From NCBI RefSeq assembly GCF_001044425.1, contig NZ_LFML01000074.1, forward strand, positions 1 to 64,000: 64,000 bases of DNA. Direction: 5' to 3'. Under the pieces are notes generated by a model. It was given only the letters and a program-made list of their open reading frames with translations, was not told where the DNA came from and did no database searches. Source of the stretch: Streptomyces roseus (GTDB lineage Bacteria; Actinomycetota; Actinomycetes; Streptomycetales; Streptomycetaceae). The position numbers and the translations under genes were made by a program. Numbering within the stretch: position 1 is the stretch's first letter; the number at the start of each line of letters is the position of its first letter. Positions 36,503-44,933 of this stretch are shown in pieces.

Positions 36503-36602
36503 CATCGGCCGAATCGCTGAACCATTACGGGGGCACCGCCCTATGGTCTGGAGGCGCCGTGAATCACGGGTGCGCGAAGGACTGAGGAGAGGGACGGGGA
36601 CG

Positions 36603-36875
36603 ATGACGACGGACCTGTTGTGCACACACATCGATCGGATACGTCCGGTGAAACCAGGAACCGAGGGCTGCGAGGAGTGCCTCGCCCTCGGCGACAGCTG
36701 GGTGCACCTGAGGATGTGCCTCAGCTGCGGGCACGTCGGATGCTGCGACTCCTCCAGGAACCGGCACGCAACCAAGCACTACCGCGCCACGGAGCACCCC
36801 ATCGCGGCCTCGCACGAGCCCGGCGAGGCGTGGGCCTGGTGCTACGCCGACAAGCTGATGCTGGACGCGGCATGA
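36603..36875 (+). CDS. UBP-type zinc-finger protein
   Basis: A 90-residue protein consisting almost only of a UBP-type zinc finger. Cys and His ligands are in CTHIDRIRP, GCEECLALGD, MCLSCGHVGCCDSS and RHATKHYRATEHPI. In eukaryotes this fold binds the C-terminus of ubiquitin; Streptomyces has no classical ubiquitin, so here it probably binds another C-terminal peptide or acts as a redox/zinc element. The ATG follows GAGAGGGACGGGG. Its stop overlaps the start of the receiver-reductase gene (ATGA), so the two proteins are made together. This pairing recurs in actinobacteria. Confidence 0.88.
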   Translation: MTTDLLCTHIDRIRPVKPGTEGCEECLALGDSWVHLRMCLSCGHVGCCDSSRNRHATKHYRATEHPIAASHEPGEAWAWCYADKLMLDAA

Positions 36876-38605
36876 GCGCGGCCCCGGAGAGCGCCACCGC
36901 CCCCGTGACCACCCCCGCGGGCGGGGCCGCGGCGGAACGGGCCGAGAGCAGGAAGCCCGTCATCCTGGCCGTGGACGACGATCCGCAGGTGCTGCGGGCC
37001 GTCCGCCGCGACCTGCGCAGCGCCTACGGCGACCGCTACCGGGTGCTCGGCGCCTCCTCCGCCGCCGACGCCCTCAAGATCCTGGACTCCCTCGACGAAC
37101 GCGGCCACGATCCGGCGCTGTTCCTCGTGGACCAGCGGATGCCCGACGTGACCGGCGTGGAGTTCCTGCTGGAGGCCGTCAGCCGCTTCCCGGACGCCCG
37201 CCGCGTGCTGCTCACGGCGTACGCGGAGACCGACGCGGCGATCACCGCCATCAACCGGGTCCGGCTGGACTACTACCTGCTCAAGCCGTGGGACCCGCCG
37301 CACGAGCGGCTCTTCCCGGTGCTGGACGACCTGCTCTCCGACTGGCTGGCCACCTACCGCCCCGCGTACGACGGCATCATCGTCGCCGGGCACCTCGTCT
37401 CCCCCGGCACGCACGCCGTGCGGGACTTCTTCACCCGCAACGGCCAGCCGTTCCGCTTCCTGAACGTGGAACGGGATCCCGAGGCGCTGACCCTGATCGC
37501 CGCCCAGCCCGACGCGGTGCTGCCCCTCGTCCGCTTCCCCGACGGGGCGGTGCTCTCGGCGCCCTCCGACACCCTGCTGGCCCAGCGCCTCGGGCTCGCC
37601 ACCACCGCCTCGCGCCCGCACTACGAGTGCGTGATCGTCGGCGCGGGTCCGGCGGGTCTGGCGGCCGGCGTCTACTCGGCCTCGGAGGGCCTGTCCACCC
37701 TGATGCTGGACTCCCGCGCCCCGGGCGGCCAGGCCGGCACCTCCAGCCTGATCGAGAACTACCTGGGCTTCCCGTCCGGGCTCTCCGGCGGCGACCTGAC
37801 CCGCCGCGCCACCATCCAGGCCTCCCGCTTCGGCGCCGAGATCCTGCACCCGGTGGAGGTGGTCTCGCTGACCCGGGACGACCCGGCGAAGATCCTGACC
37901 CTGGCCGACGGCACGGAGATCAGCGCCGAGACGGTGCTGTTGGCCACCGGGGTCTCGTACAACCGCCTGGAGGCCCCGGGCGCGGACCGCTTCGAGGGCG
38001 CGGGGCTCTACTACGGCGCGGCGACGACGGAGAGTTCGGCGTGCATCTCGCAGCACGTGTTCATCGTGGGCGGCGCCAACTCGGCCGGGCAGGCGGCGGT
38101 GCACTTCGCCAAGTACGCGGCCCGCGTGACCATCCTGGTCCGCGCCGAATCGCTGGACGCGAGCATGTCCCGCTACCTGATCGACGAGATCGACCGCACC
38201 CCGAACATCGAGGTCAAGGTCCGCACGACGGTGGTCCGGCTGGACGGCGAGGAGCACCTGGAGCAGCTGACCCTGCACGACGCGGCGACGGGTGAGGACA
38301 CGCGGGTCCCGGCCCGGTTCATGTTCACGTTCATCGGCGCCCGCCCGCACACCGACTGGCTCTCGGGCGTGGTCGAGCGCGACGAGTACGGCTTCGTGCT
38401 CACCGGGTCCGACCTGATCGCGAACGGCGGGGAACTCCCGGCGGAGTGGAGCCTGGAGCGCGCTCCCTACCCGCTGGAGACGAGCGTCCCCGGCGTGTTC
38501 GCGGCCGGTGACGTACGGGCCCACTCGGTCAAGCGCGTGGCCTCGGGCGTGGGCGAGGGGGCGATGGCGGTCTCGCTGATCCACCGGTACCGCTCGATGG
38601 GCTGA
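36872..38605 (+). CDS. Response-regulator receiver fused to thioredoxin-reductase-like flavoprotein
   Basis: A 577-residue fusion. Residues 28-150 are a receiver domain (VDDDPQVLRA, phosphoacceptor Asp87 in LVDQRMP, Lys138 in LLKPW). After a linker domain (about 165-245) comes a TrxR-like module with FAD motif VIVGAGPAGLAAGVYSASEG (from about residue 255), GGQAGTSSLIENYLGFPSG, and NADPH motif IVGGANSAGQAAV (about 398). At the redox-disulfide position there is only one Cys (Cys391 in ESSACIS) instead of CxxC, so it cannot be a normal thioredoxin reductase. Phosphorylation probably switches its NADPH/FAD chemistry. The likely kinase is the cNMP-domain kinase at 12939-14453. Confidence 0.9.
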   Translation: MSAAPESATAPVTTPAGGAAAERAESRKPVILAVDDDPQVLRAVRRDLRSAYGDRYRVLGASSAADALKILDSLDERGHDPALFLVDQRMPDVTGVEFLLEAVSRFPDARRVLLTAYAETDAAITAINRVRLDYYLLKPWDPPHERLFPVLDDLLSDWLATYRPAYDGIIVAGHLVSPGTHAVRDFFTRNGQPFRFLNVERDPEALTLIAAQPDAVLPLVRFPDGAVLSAPSDTLLAQRLGLATTASRPHYECVIVGAGPAGLAAGVYSASEGLSTLMLDSRAPGGQAGTSSLIENYLGFPSGLSGGDLTRRATIQASRFGAEILHPVEVVSLTRDDPAKILTLADGTEISAETVLLATGVSYNRLEAPGADRFEGAGLYYGAATTESSACISQHVFIVGGANSAGQAAVHFAKYAARVTILVRAESLDASMSRYLIDEIDRTPNIEVKVRTTVVRLDGEEHLEQLTLHDAATGEDTRVPARFMFTFIGARPHTDWLSGVVERDEYGFVLTGSDLIANGGELPAEWSLERAPYPLETSVPGVFAAGDVRAHSVKRVASGVGEGAMAVSLIHRYRSMG

Positions 38606-38660
38606 GAGCGAACACCGATCCGCTTGCGATCAAGCCGGCATCGGATGCAACGTTGATTAC

Positions 38661-39179
38661 ATGATTACAGCCGAGCAGAGCGAGCAGCTTCGCACGTGGT
38701 TCGCGGACCGCCTTCCGGTGGACGTGTACGAGTCCCTGATCGACGTCTCGGTCGACCGCGAGGAGATCACGGTCGTCGGCACCATCCCGGCGACCGAGTC
38801 CGTCAAGGAGTTCCGCGAGCGCACCCGTGAGCAGCGCATCGAGGTCGCGCGGGAGGCGGAGGAGCTCTACCGCCGCAAGGTCGCCTGGGCCGTCCAGTCC
38901 GGCGACGACCGCGTCCTGTTCACGCACCTGGCGGTCCCGGTGATGACGCGCCTGCGCCAGCCGGAGCGCCAGGTCCTCGACACCCTGGTGGCGGGCGGAG
39001 TCGCCCGCAGCCGGGCCGACGCCCTCGCCTGGTGCGTGCGTCTCGTCGGCCGCAACACGGACGAGTGGCTGACCGAACTCCGCGACTCCCTGGCCAAGGT
39101 CCAGCAGGTCCGCGCGGCCGGCCCCGACGTCTCGGACGCGTCCGGGGCCCCCGACTCCAAGAAGTCTGCGTCGGAATGA
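38661..39179 (+). CDS. Conserved hypothetical protein (172 aa)
   Basis: A soluble, charged, mainly helical protein: residues 1-60 contain an alpha/beta-like element (QLRTWFADRLPVDVYESLID, EEITVVGTIP), residues 60-140 are helical with many Arg and Glu (RTREQRIEVAREAEELYRRK), and the C-terminus is a disordered Asp/Ser-rich tail. No membrane or signal segment. It starts at an ATG with no strong ribosome-binding site directly upstream. It lies on the same strand as the ABM-monooxygenase and globin genes but with an 83-bp gap. I do not recognise the family, although the codon use is that of a genuine gene. Confidence 0.7.
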   Translation: MITAEQSEQLRTWFADRLPVDVYESLIDVSVDREEITVVGTIPATESVKEFRERTREQRIEVAREAEELYRRKVAWAVQSGDDRVLFTHLAVPVMTRLRQPERQVLDTLVAGGVARSRADALAWCVRLVGRNTDEWLTELRDSLAKVQQVRAAGPDVSDASGAPDSKKSASE

Positions 39180-39262
39180 GGAAAGCCCTCCCCACCCGGG
39201 CATGATCACGCAAGTCTGACAGCGAGCCGACCGGCACCCGATCACAGGGAGAGGCACGCCCC

Positions 39263-39598
39263 ATGACCACCACCGTCGAATACATCCGCTACCGGATCGC
39301 ATTGGACGACCAGCAGGCCTTCGAGGACTCGTACCGGCAGGCCGCGCAGGCCCTGGCCGCCTCGCCCGAGTGCATCGACTACGAGCTCGCCCGCTGCGAG
39401 GAGGAGAACGACCGGGAGCGCTACATCCTCCGCATCCGCTGGACGTCGGTCGACGCCCACCTGAACGGATTCCGCAAGGGCGAGCACTTCCCGGCGTTCT
39501 TCAGCGCGATCCGCCCGTACGTGAAGGCCATCGAGGAGATGCAGCACTACCGCGTCACCGACGTGGCCGGCCCCGGAAAGGCCGCACCCCAGTCATGA
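39263..39598 (+). CDS. Antibiotic-biosynthesis-monooxygenase-type (ABM) small protein
   Basis: A 111-residue dimeric alpha+beta barrel protein: VEYIRYRIALDDQQAFEDSYRQA, SPECIDYELARCEEENDRERYILRIRW, and HFPAFFSAIRPYVKAIEEMQHY. The ABM fold includes quinol monooxygenases, haem-degrading enzymes (IsdG/HmoB) and anthrone oxygenases; no cofactor is evident. Its stop overlaps the truncated haemoglobin gene by 4 bp (ATGA), so the pair is co-translated. A haem- or oxygen-linked function, such as a partner of the globin, is likely but not shown. Confidence 0.85.
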   Translation: MTTTVEYIRYRIALDDQQAFEDSYRQAAQALAASPECIDYELARCEEENDRERYILRIRWTSVDAHLNGFRKGEHFPAFFSAIRPYVKAIEEMQHYRVTDVAGPGKAAPQS

Positions 39599-40074
39599 GC
39601 ACCACACCCGGCACCACCCCCACCATCTACGAGTGGATGGGCGGAGCGGAGGCGATGAACCGCCTCACGGACGCCTTCTACGCGCACGCCCTGCAGGACG
39701 AGATCCTGGCCCCGGTCTTCGCGGGCATGGACTCGGAGCACCCCCGGCACGTCGCCGTGTGGCTGTCGGAGGTCTTCGGCGGCCCCGCGCAGTACACGGC
39801 CCACCACGGCGGCCACCAGCACATGGCCACCAAGCACCTGGGCCGGGGCATCACCGAGCAGCGGCGCCGCCGCTGGGTGGACCTGCTGATGGACACGGCG
39901 GACGAGGTCGGCCTCCCGACGGACCCCGAGTTCCGCGCGGTGTTCGCGTACTACATCGAGTGGGGCACCCGCATGGCCCTGATCTACTCGGGCCCCAACC
40001 CCCCGCCGGTGGACGCGGCCAAGATCCCGGTCTGGTCCTGGGGCCAGACGCCCCCGTGGATCCCGAAGGGCTAG
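39595..40074 (+). CDS. Group II truncated haemoglobin (TrHbO-like)
   Basis: A 159-residue group II truncated globin: TIYEWMGGAEAMNRLTDAFYAHALQDEIL at the N-terminus, then HPRHVAVWLSEVFGGPAQYT, with HHGGHQHMATKHLGRGITE supplying the proximal His region, and the WSWG element of TrHbO near the C-terminus (VWSWGQTPPW). Such globins bind O2 and NO with haem and are tied to oxidative and nitrosative stress. The gene is coupled to the ABM gene before it and ends before a bidirectional hairpin. The function is by family. Confidence 0.88.
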   Translation: MSTTPGTTPTIYEWMGGAEAMNRLTDAFYAHALQDEILAPVFAGMDSEHPRHVAVWLSEVFGGPAQYTAHHGGHQHMATKHLGRGITEQRRRRWVDLLMDTADEVGLPTDPEFRAVFAYYIEWGTRMALIYSGPNPPPVDAAKIPVWSWGQTPPWIPKG

Positions 40075-40090
40075 GCGACGGCCGGACCCC

Positions 40091-40119
40091 GTGGGGCGGA
40101 GGCGAGACCTCTGCCCCAC
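40091..40119. terminator. Bidirectional hairpin between globin and barstar genes
   Basis: The arms GTGGGGCGGAGG and CCTCTGCCCCAC pair at 11 of 12 bases around a 5-base loop (CGAGA). It lies between converging genes, 16 bp after the globin stop, and can serve both strands. Confidence 0.65.
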
Positions 40120-40146
40120 ACCCGTCTCCGGGCCGCCCGCCCCGCG

Positions 40147-40551
40147 TCACGGCCGGGGCGACCCCGGCCGAGCGCACTCGTCCGGCGGGGGCGTCTGCGC
40201 CAGCAGGACGTCCAGCGCCCCGTCCCCGGCGTCGCGCCACCACTGGAGGGCCTCCTCGACGACCTCCCGCAACGTCTGCCACTCCCCCGGCCAGGCATCC
40301 GCGTACGGCTGCCAGCACGTCACCACCACCAGCCGTCCCGGAGCCGGCGGCAGCCAGGACAGGTCGATCAGCGCATCCCCCAGCGCGTCCCAGTTCCCCC
40401 CGAACCACCGCGGCACGGACAGTGCCGCCCCCCAGCGCCGCAGGAGCTCCGCCTTGCCGTGCACTCCGGCCAGGTCCACCCGGAGCGTCGTCCAGCCCGC
40501 CTCCTCGGCGGCGGCCAGCGCCGGCCCGGGCGGTCGCGGATCCAGGGTCAT
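40147..40551 (-). CDS. Barstar-family ribonuclease inhibitor
   Basis: A 134-residue barstar-like protein: VDLAGVHGKAELLRRWGAAL, then RWFGGNWDALGDALIDLSWLP, the defining barstar helix and loop with NWDAL, then a strand VVVTCWQ and a helix EWQTLREVVEEALQWW. Barstar occludes the active site of barnase/RNase Sa-type guanyl ribonucleases. The start overlaps the stop of the RNase gene by 4 bp, so inhibitor and enzyme are translated together. The Asp residues in the family's inhibitory helix are retained. Confidence in the pair is high because both partners are recognisable. Confidence 0.92.
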   Translation of the reverse strand: MTLDPRPPGPALAAAEEAGWTTLRVDLAGVHGKAELLRRWGAALSVPRWFGGNWDALGDALIDLSWLPPAPGRLVVVTCWQPYADAWPGEWQTLREVVEEALQWWRDAGDGALDVLLAQTPPPDECARPGSPRP

Positions 40552-41042
40552 CGCAGGACCGCCTTGAAGGTCTCGTAGTGGTCGTCCGTGTAGTAGAACT
40601 CCCCGCCCTCACCGGTCACGATCCGCCGCGCCCCGCGGTCGCGCTCCCCCGGCGTCCTCACCGTGAACTCGTGGTAGTAGCCGCGCTTCTGCTGCGGCAG
40701 GACCTTCTCGAAGTTCCCGAACACGGTGCCGTCCTGCCGGTACGCGTACGGCCCGCCCTTGTCGATGAGCGCGAGCACGTCACGCGCCTGCACCGGCAGC
40801 GCGTCCGCCCGTACGGTCGCCATCCCCTTGGCCCAGGCGGGCGGCGCCACGGAAGAGCCGGGCACCGAGGATCCCGGCACCGAAGTGCCCGGCACCGCTG
40901 AACCGGGCACGGAAGCCGATGCGGGAGCGGACGGCGCAGCGTTCTGCCCACCGCACCCCGCCACGCCGGCCAGCGCGACGCACAGGAGCAGGGCCTCCGC
41001 GACGCGACGCAGCAACGACCGGGGCACGTCCCTGAAGATCAT
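40548..41042 (-). CDS. RNase Sa-like guanyl-specific ribonuclease, predicted lipoprotein
   Basis: A 164-residue protein. Residues 1-30 form a signal peptide ending in the lipobox VAGC (Cys30), so a membrane-anchored lipoprotein is predicted rather than a freely secreted RNase. Residues about 44-68 are a VPGS/VPGT repeat linker. The RNase domain (about 72-164) keeps all catalytic residues of RNase Sa: Glu125 in GYYHEFTV, Arg136 and Arg140 in ERDRGARR, and His155 in YYTDDHYETF. The two Cys of the RNase Sa disulfide are absent. It cleaves RNA after G. The downstream barstar gene protects the cell. Confidence 0.9.
   Translation of the reverse strand: MIFRDVPRSLLRRVAEALLLCVALAGVAGCGGQNAAPSAPASASVPGSAVPGTSVPGSSVPGSSVAPPAWAKGMATVRADALPVQARDVLALIDKGGPYAYRQDGTVFGNFEKVLPQQKRGYYHEFTVRTPGERDRGARRIVTGEGGEFYYTDDHYETFKAVLR
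40848..40907. repeat. Four 15-bp tandem repeats encoding the VPGS linker
   Basis: Four imperfect 15-bp units starting CAC(C/G)G and ending CCGG, together encoding the Val-Pro-Gly-Ser/Thr repeats of the RNase linker on the minus strand. Unit number could vary between strains. Confidence 0.65.
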
Positions 41043-41127
41043 GCACCGATCGTGCCAAACATCCGATTCGCTCGCGAATCGCCCGCACGCCCGACCACCT
41101 GGTGACGGCGACCGGACGGCGACGGCT

Positions 41128-41349
41128 TCAGAGCGCGGACATCTTGGTGTAAGGACTCAGAATTCTCTTCTGGACCGACCCGAAGTCGACCAGGACAGCG
41201 ATCCCCTCCTCGATACCGACGACACGGCCGAGGCCGTGCTCATCGTGAGAGACCCGGTCGCCGACGCTGAACTGCCGGAGCGGCGGTTCCACGGGGGCCT
41301 TGAACGGGCTGGACGGCAAATGGCGGCGAGGTACTGCGGACTTTGTCAT
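41128..41349 (-). CDS. Small SH3/Tudor-like domain protein (CarD/UvrD-C-like fold)
   Basis: A 73-residue protein: a basic N-terminus (MTKSAVPRRHLPSSPF), then FSVGDRVSHDEHGLGRVVGIEEGIAVLVDFGSVQKRIL in one beta-barrel. The pattern GDRVxHxxxGxGxVxxxE resembles the small barrel at the C-terminus of UvrD/PcrA helicases and the RNA-polymerase-interacting domain of CarD/TRCF. I chose the ATG at 41349 over a GTG 11 codons upstream because the extra residues do not look conserved. It may bind RNA polymerase or DNA; function not established. Confidence 0.75.
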   Translation of the reverse strand: MTKSAVPRRHLPSSPFKAPVEPPLRQFSVGDRVSHDEHGLGRVVGIEEGIAVLVDFGSVQKRILSPYTKMSAL

Positions 41350-41496
41350 TGAGACCAGTATGCGCCCCACAGCGCCCCGCACGGGCCGCCGTTCGGATCT
41401 CGATTACGGCACCATCCGCCCCAGGACCCGTACCGGGCCCGGGCAGGGCAATGCCGCGGGGGTGTCCGGAAGGAACCGCGAACGACCCGGGCGGAC

Positions 41497-42543
41497 TCAG
41501 TCGTCCGGGTCGGCCCGGTCCAGCGCGGGCCGCAGCCCCGGCTCCGACTCGGTGAGCAGGTAGTCCGCGACCGCCGTGTCGGTGACCAGGCTGGTCACGA
41601 GCCCGGAGCGGAGCACCGCCCCGATCGCGGACGCCTTGCGCAGGCCGCCCGCGATGGCCACGACCTCGGGAATCCGCCGCAGCCGGTCCGCCTCGACGGT
41701 GATGCAGCGCTCGCCGAGGTCCCGGCCCACGCGCCGCCCCTCGGCGTCGAACAGGTGGGCGGACATCTCGGCCGCGACACCGAGCGAGGCGTAGTGGGCC
41801 CGCTCCTCGTCCGTGAGCATGTCGTGGACGGTCGAGATCCCCGGCTCCCACGAGCCGATCGAGACCGCGGCGACCGTCACCTTGTCGAAGTACTCGAAGG
41901 CGCGGGCGATCCCCGTCTGGTTCCGCAGCGCGGCCGCGGTCGCCGGGTCGGGGAGCAGCATCGGGGCGTAGATGGGGTGGGCGTCGCCGCCCGAGACCTG
42001 GGCCGCGCGCCGTACGGCCTCCACGGACCCGCGCTCGGCCGTACCGGCGTCGTACACGCCCGTCAGCTGCACCACGGTGCACGGGGGCAGCCGGTGCAGG
42101 GAGGCGGCCATGTGGATGGTCGAGCGCCCCCACGCGAGGCCCAGTACGTCGCCCTCGTTGACGAGCTCGCCGAGCAGGTCGGCGGCGACCGCGCCGAGGT
42201 TCTCCGGATCCGGCGCGTCCTCGGTCGCGTCGGCCGGGGACTCGACGACGACGGCGTGCCGCAGCCCGTACCGGGCGCGCAGCGCGTCGGACCGCTCCGC
42301 GTCGAGCTCGGCCGGCACCCGGATCTCGATGCGTACGAGGTCGCGCTCCAGGGCGGTCTCCAGGACCCGGGCCACCTTGAAGCGGCTCACGCCGAACTCC
42401 TCGGCGATCTGGATCTTGGACTTGCCCTCCAGGTAGAAGCGGCGCGCCATGGCAGCCGCCTGCACCAGCTCCGCGGGTCCCATCCGCAGGGCTGACCGTC
42501 CCGCCGACATTGCAGACACCGCGTTCTCCTCACTGCTGTTCAC
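41497..42543 (-). CDS. SorC/DeoR-type transcriptional regulator
   Basis: A 348-residue regulator with an N-terminal helix-turn-helix (KSKIQIAEEFGVSRFKVARVLETA, about 41-64) and a SorC sugar-binding domain (GLAWGRSTIHMAASLHRLPP, VTVAAVSIGSWEPGISTVHDML, ERCITVEADRLRRIPEVVAI AGG region). SorC-type proteins bind sugar phosphates. It is placed 91 bp before rpe, the pentose-phosphate epimerase, on the same strand, which fits a sugar-phosphate-responsive regulator of this or another carbohydrate operon. The start is an ATG followed by a long N-terminal linker. Confidence 0.88.
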   Translation of the reverse strand: MNSSEENAVSAMSAGRSALRMGPAELVQAAAMARRFYLEGKSKIQIAEEFGVSRFKVARVLETALERDLVRIEIRVPAELDAERSDALRARYGLRHAVVVESPADATEDAPDPENLGAVAADLLGELVNEGDVLGLAWGRSTIHMAASLHRLPPCTVVQLTGVYDAGTAERGSVEAVRRAAQVSGGDAHPIYAPMLLPDPATAAALRNQTGIARAFEYFDKVTVAAVSIGSWEPGISTVHDMLTDEERAHYASLGVAAEMSAHLFDAEGRRVGRDLGERCITVEADRLRRIPEVVAIAGGLRKASAIGAVLRSGLVTSLVTDTAVADYLLTESEPGLRPALDRADPDD

Positions 42544-42634
42544 ACTCTCGACTCGCCGTTCATCCTGTCAGATCCGGCGGCCGTTGATCAGCCTGGACAG
42601 CTCCCGTTCACCGAGCCGTCCACGAACTCTCGTC

Positions 42635-43321
42635 TCAGTGCTCGCAAGCCCAGGGCGCCGCGGCGATCGCGACGTCCGCCTGCTCCCGCAGGGTCCGTAC
42701 GGCCGCGGCCGGGTCGACGGCCCCGTAGACCGCGCTTCCGGCGACGAACACGTCCGCGCCGGCCTCGGCGCACCGCTCGATCGTCGTGGCCGAGACCCCG
42801 CCGTCGACTTGGAGCCACAGCTCCAGTCCGTGCTTGGCGATGAGCTCCCGGGTACGCCGGATCTTGGGGAGCATGATGTCGAGGAAGGGCTGGCCGCCGA
42901 AGCCGGGCTCGACCGTCATGATCAGCAGCATGTCGAGCTCGGGGAGGATGTCCTCGTACTGCTCGATCGGCGTGGCGGGCTTGAGCGCCATGGACGCCCG
43001 CGCCCCCTTCGCCCGGATCTCCCGCGCGAGCCGCACGGGCGCGGCGGCGGCCTCGGCGTGGAAGGTGACCGACCCGGCGCCGGCCTCGACGTACTGCGGG
43101 GCCCAGCGGTCCGGGTTCTCGATCATCAGGTGCAGGTCCAGCGGGATGTCCGTGGCGCGGCTCAGCGACTCCACGACGGGCACACCGAGGGTGAGGTTCG
43201 GGACGAAGTGGTTGTCCATGACGTCGACATGCAGCCAGTCGGCCCCCTCGACGGCCTTCGCCTCCTCGGCGAGTCGGGCGAAGTCGGCGGACAGGATGCT
43301 GGGATAGATCTGAGCGGCCAT
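42635..43321 (-). CDS. rpe: Ribulose-phosphate 3-epimerase
   Basis: A 228-residue TIM-barrel enzyme interconverting D-ribulose-5-phosphate and D-xylulose-5-phosphate in the pentose phosphate pathway. Catalytic motifs: [25 protein letters not shown] with the metal-binding His and Asp, [25 protein letters not shown] and LQVDGGVS with the second catalytic Asp, and the phosphate site GSAVYG. Length and motifs match the family. The ATG at 43321 is the first good start. It belongs to the housekeeping block with rsmB and fmt. Confidence 0.95.
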   Translation of the reverse strand: MAAQIYPSILSADFARLAEEAKAVEGADWLHVDVMDNHFVPNLTLGVPVVESLSRATDIPLDLHLMIENPDRWAPQYVEAGAGSVTFHAEAAAAPVRLAREIRAKGARASMALKPATPIEQYEDILPELDMLLIMTVEPGFGGQPFLDIMLPKIRRTRELIAKHGLELWLQVDGGVSATTIERCAEAGADVFVAGSAVYGAVDPAAAVRTLREQADVAIAAAPWACEH

Positions 43322-43413
43322 GCCCCAAGCCTGCCATGCCGTGACGCACTTCCGGCCACGACCCCGGAACTGGGCCGCGACTCCCGCCCCGCCGACCCCC
43401 TCGCGTTCCCGCC

Positions 43414-44874
43414 CTACCCCGTGCGCCGGATCAGCGCCAGGTACATCGCGTCCGTCCCGTGCAGGTGCGGCCACAGCTGTACGTCCGGGCCGTCGCCCAG
43501 GGCCGGGACGCCCGCCACGTACGGCCTGGCGTCGATCAGTTCGGCGTCCACCGGCGAGGCACCCGCCCCCCGGCCGCGCAGGACGTCGTCCACGACGACC
43601 CGGGTCTCGGCCAGGTGCGGGGAGCACGTCGCGTAGCCCACGACCCCGCCCACCCGGACCGCCGACAGGGCCTCGCGCAGCAGCGCGCGCTGGAGGGGGG
43701 CGAAGCCCTCCAGGTCCTCGGGGCGCCGCCGCCACCTGGCCTCCGGGCGGCGGCGCAGCGCGCCCAGCCCGGAGCAGGGGACGTCCATCAGGACCCGGTC
43801 GAAGGAGCCCGGCCGCCACGGCGGCCGGGTGCCGTCCGCCGTGATGACCTGGTACGGGCCGGGGTTGCCGGCCAGGGCCCGCTCGACCAGCCGGGCCCGG
43901 TGCGGCTGCTTCTCGGAGGCCAGCAGGAACGCCCCGCGCTGCGCCGCCAGCGCGCCCAGCAGGGCCGCCTTGCCGCCGGGCCCCGCGCAGCCGTCCAGCC
44001 AGCGCTCGTCGCGGCCCTCGACCGGTGCGGCCGCCAGGGCCATCGCCACCAGCTGGCTGCCCTCGTCCTGGACGCCGGCCCGCCCGTCGCGCACCGCCTC
44101 CAGCGCGCCGGGCTCGCCGCCCTCGGCCATCCGCACGGCGTACGGCGACCAGCGCCCCGGCAGCGCCGAGTCCTCGCCGAGCGCCTCCACCAGCTCCTCC
44201 GTCGTGGACCGGCCGGGCCGCGCCACCAGCGTGACCTCGGGCCGCTCGTTGTCGGCTTCGAGCAGGTCCTCGATGCCGGCCCGGCCGCCGCCGAGGGCGT
44301 CCCACAGGGCGCTGACGACCCACCGCGGGTGCGAGTGGTACACCGCGAGGTGCTCCTCGGCGTCCTCCTCGTACGGCGGGGCCACGCGCTCCAGCCAGCC
44401 GTCCAGATCGTGCGCGGCGATCTTGCGCAGCACGGCGTTCACGAACTTGGCGCGCCCGTCCCCGAGCACCACCCGGGCCAGCTCCACGCTGGCCGACACC
44501 GCCGCGTGCGTCGGGATCCGGGTCCCCAGCAGCTGGTGGGCGCCGAGCGAGAGCACGTCCAGCACCGGCGGGTCCACCTCCCCCAGCGGCCGGTCGATGC
44601 ACGCCTTGATCACCGCGTCGTACGTGCCCTGCCGGCGCAGCGTCCCGTAGACGAGCTCGGTGGCCAGCGCCGCGTCCCGCGCCTCGAAGCCCTCGGTCTG
44701 GCGGGCCTTGCGCAGTAGCGGGGGCAGGACGAGGTTCGCGTACGCGTCGCGCTCGTCCACGGCCCGCAGCGCCTCGAAGGCCAGCAGCCGGACGGGGTCC
44801 TTCTTGGGGCGGCGGTACGGCTTGGCCTGCCGCTGGCCTGCGGCGCTGCGCGGGGGACGGGACTGATCGCTCAC
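43414..44874 (-). CDS. rsmB: 16S rRNA (cytosine-C5)-methyltransferase RsmB/Sun
   Basis: A 486-residue SAM-dependent methyltransferase that modifies C967 (E. coli numbering) of 16S rRNA. It has a basic N-terminal leader, a NusB-like domain (about 28-165, [33 protein letters not shown]), and the catalytic domain with SAM motif [14 protein letters not shown] and the two Cys of m5C enzymes in [14 protein letters not shown] and [13 protein letters not shown]. The GTG start is at 44874. It is 59 bp after fmt on the same strand, a typical Fmt-RsmB-Rpe order in actinobacteria. Confidence 0.94.
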   Translation of the reverse strand: MSDQSRPPRSAAGQRQAKPYRRPKKDPVRLLAFEALRAVDERDAYANLVLPPLLRKARQTEGFEARDAALATELVYGTLRRQGTYDAVIKACIDRPLGEVDPPVLDVLSLGAHQLLGTRIPTHAAVSASVELARVVLGDGRAKFVNAVLRKIAAHDLDGWLERVAPPYEEDAEEHLAVYHSHPRWVVSALWDALGGGRAGIEDLLEADNERPEVTLVARPGRSTTEELVEALGEDSALPGRWSPYAVRMAEGGEPGALEAVRDGRAGVQDEGSQLVAMALAAAPVEGRDERWLDGCAGPGGKAALLGALAAQRGAFLLASEKQPHRARLVERALAGNPGPYQVITADGTRPPWRPGSFDRVLMDVPCSGLGALRRRPEARWRRRPEDLEGFAPLQRALLREALSAVRVGGVVGYATCSPHLAETRVVVDDVLRGRGAGASPVDAELIDARPYVAGVPALGDGPDVQLWPHLHGTDAMYLALIRRTG

Positions 44875-44933
44875 GTGAAAGGTGCTCCGGGTTTACGGGT
44901 GTACGAAAGACGGCCGGCGTGTGCCGGTACGGA

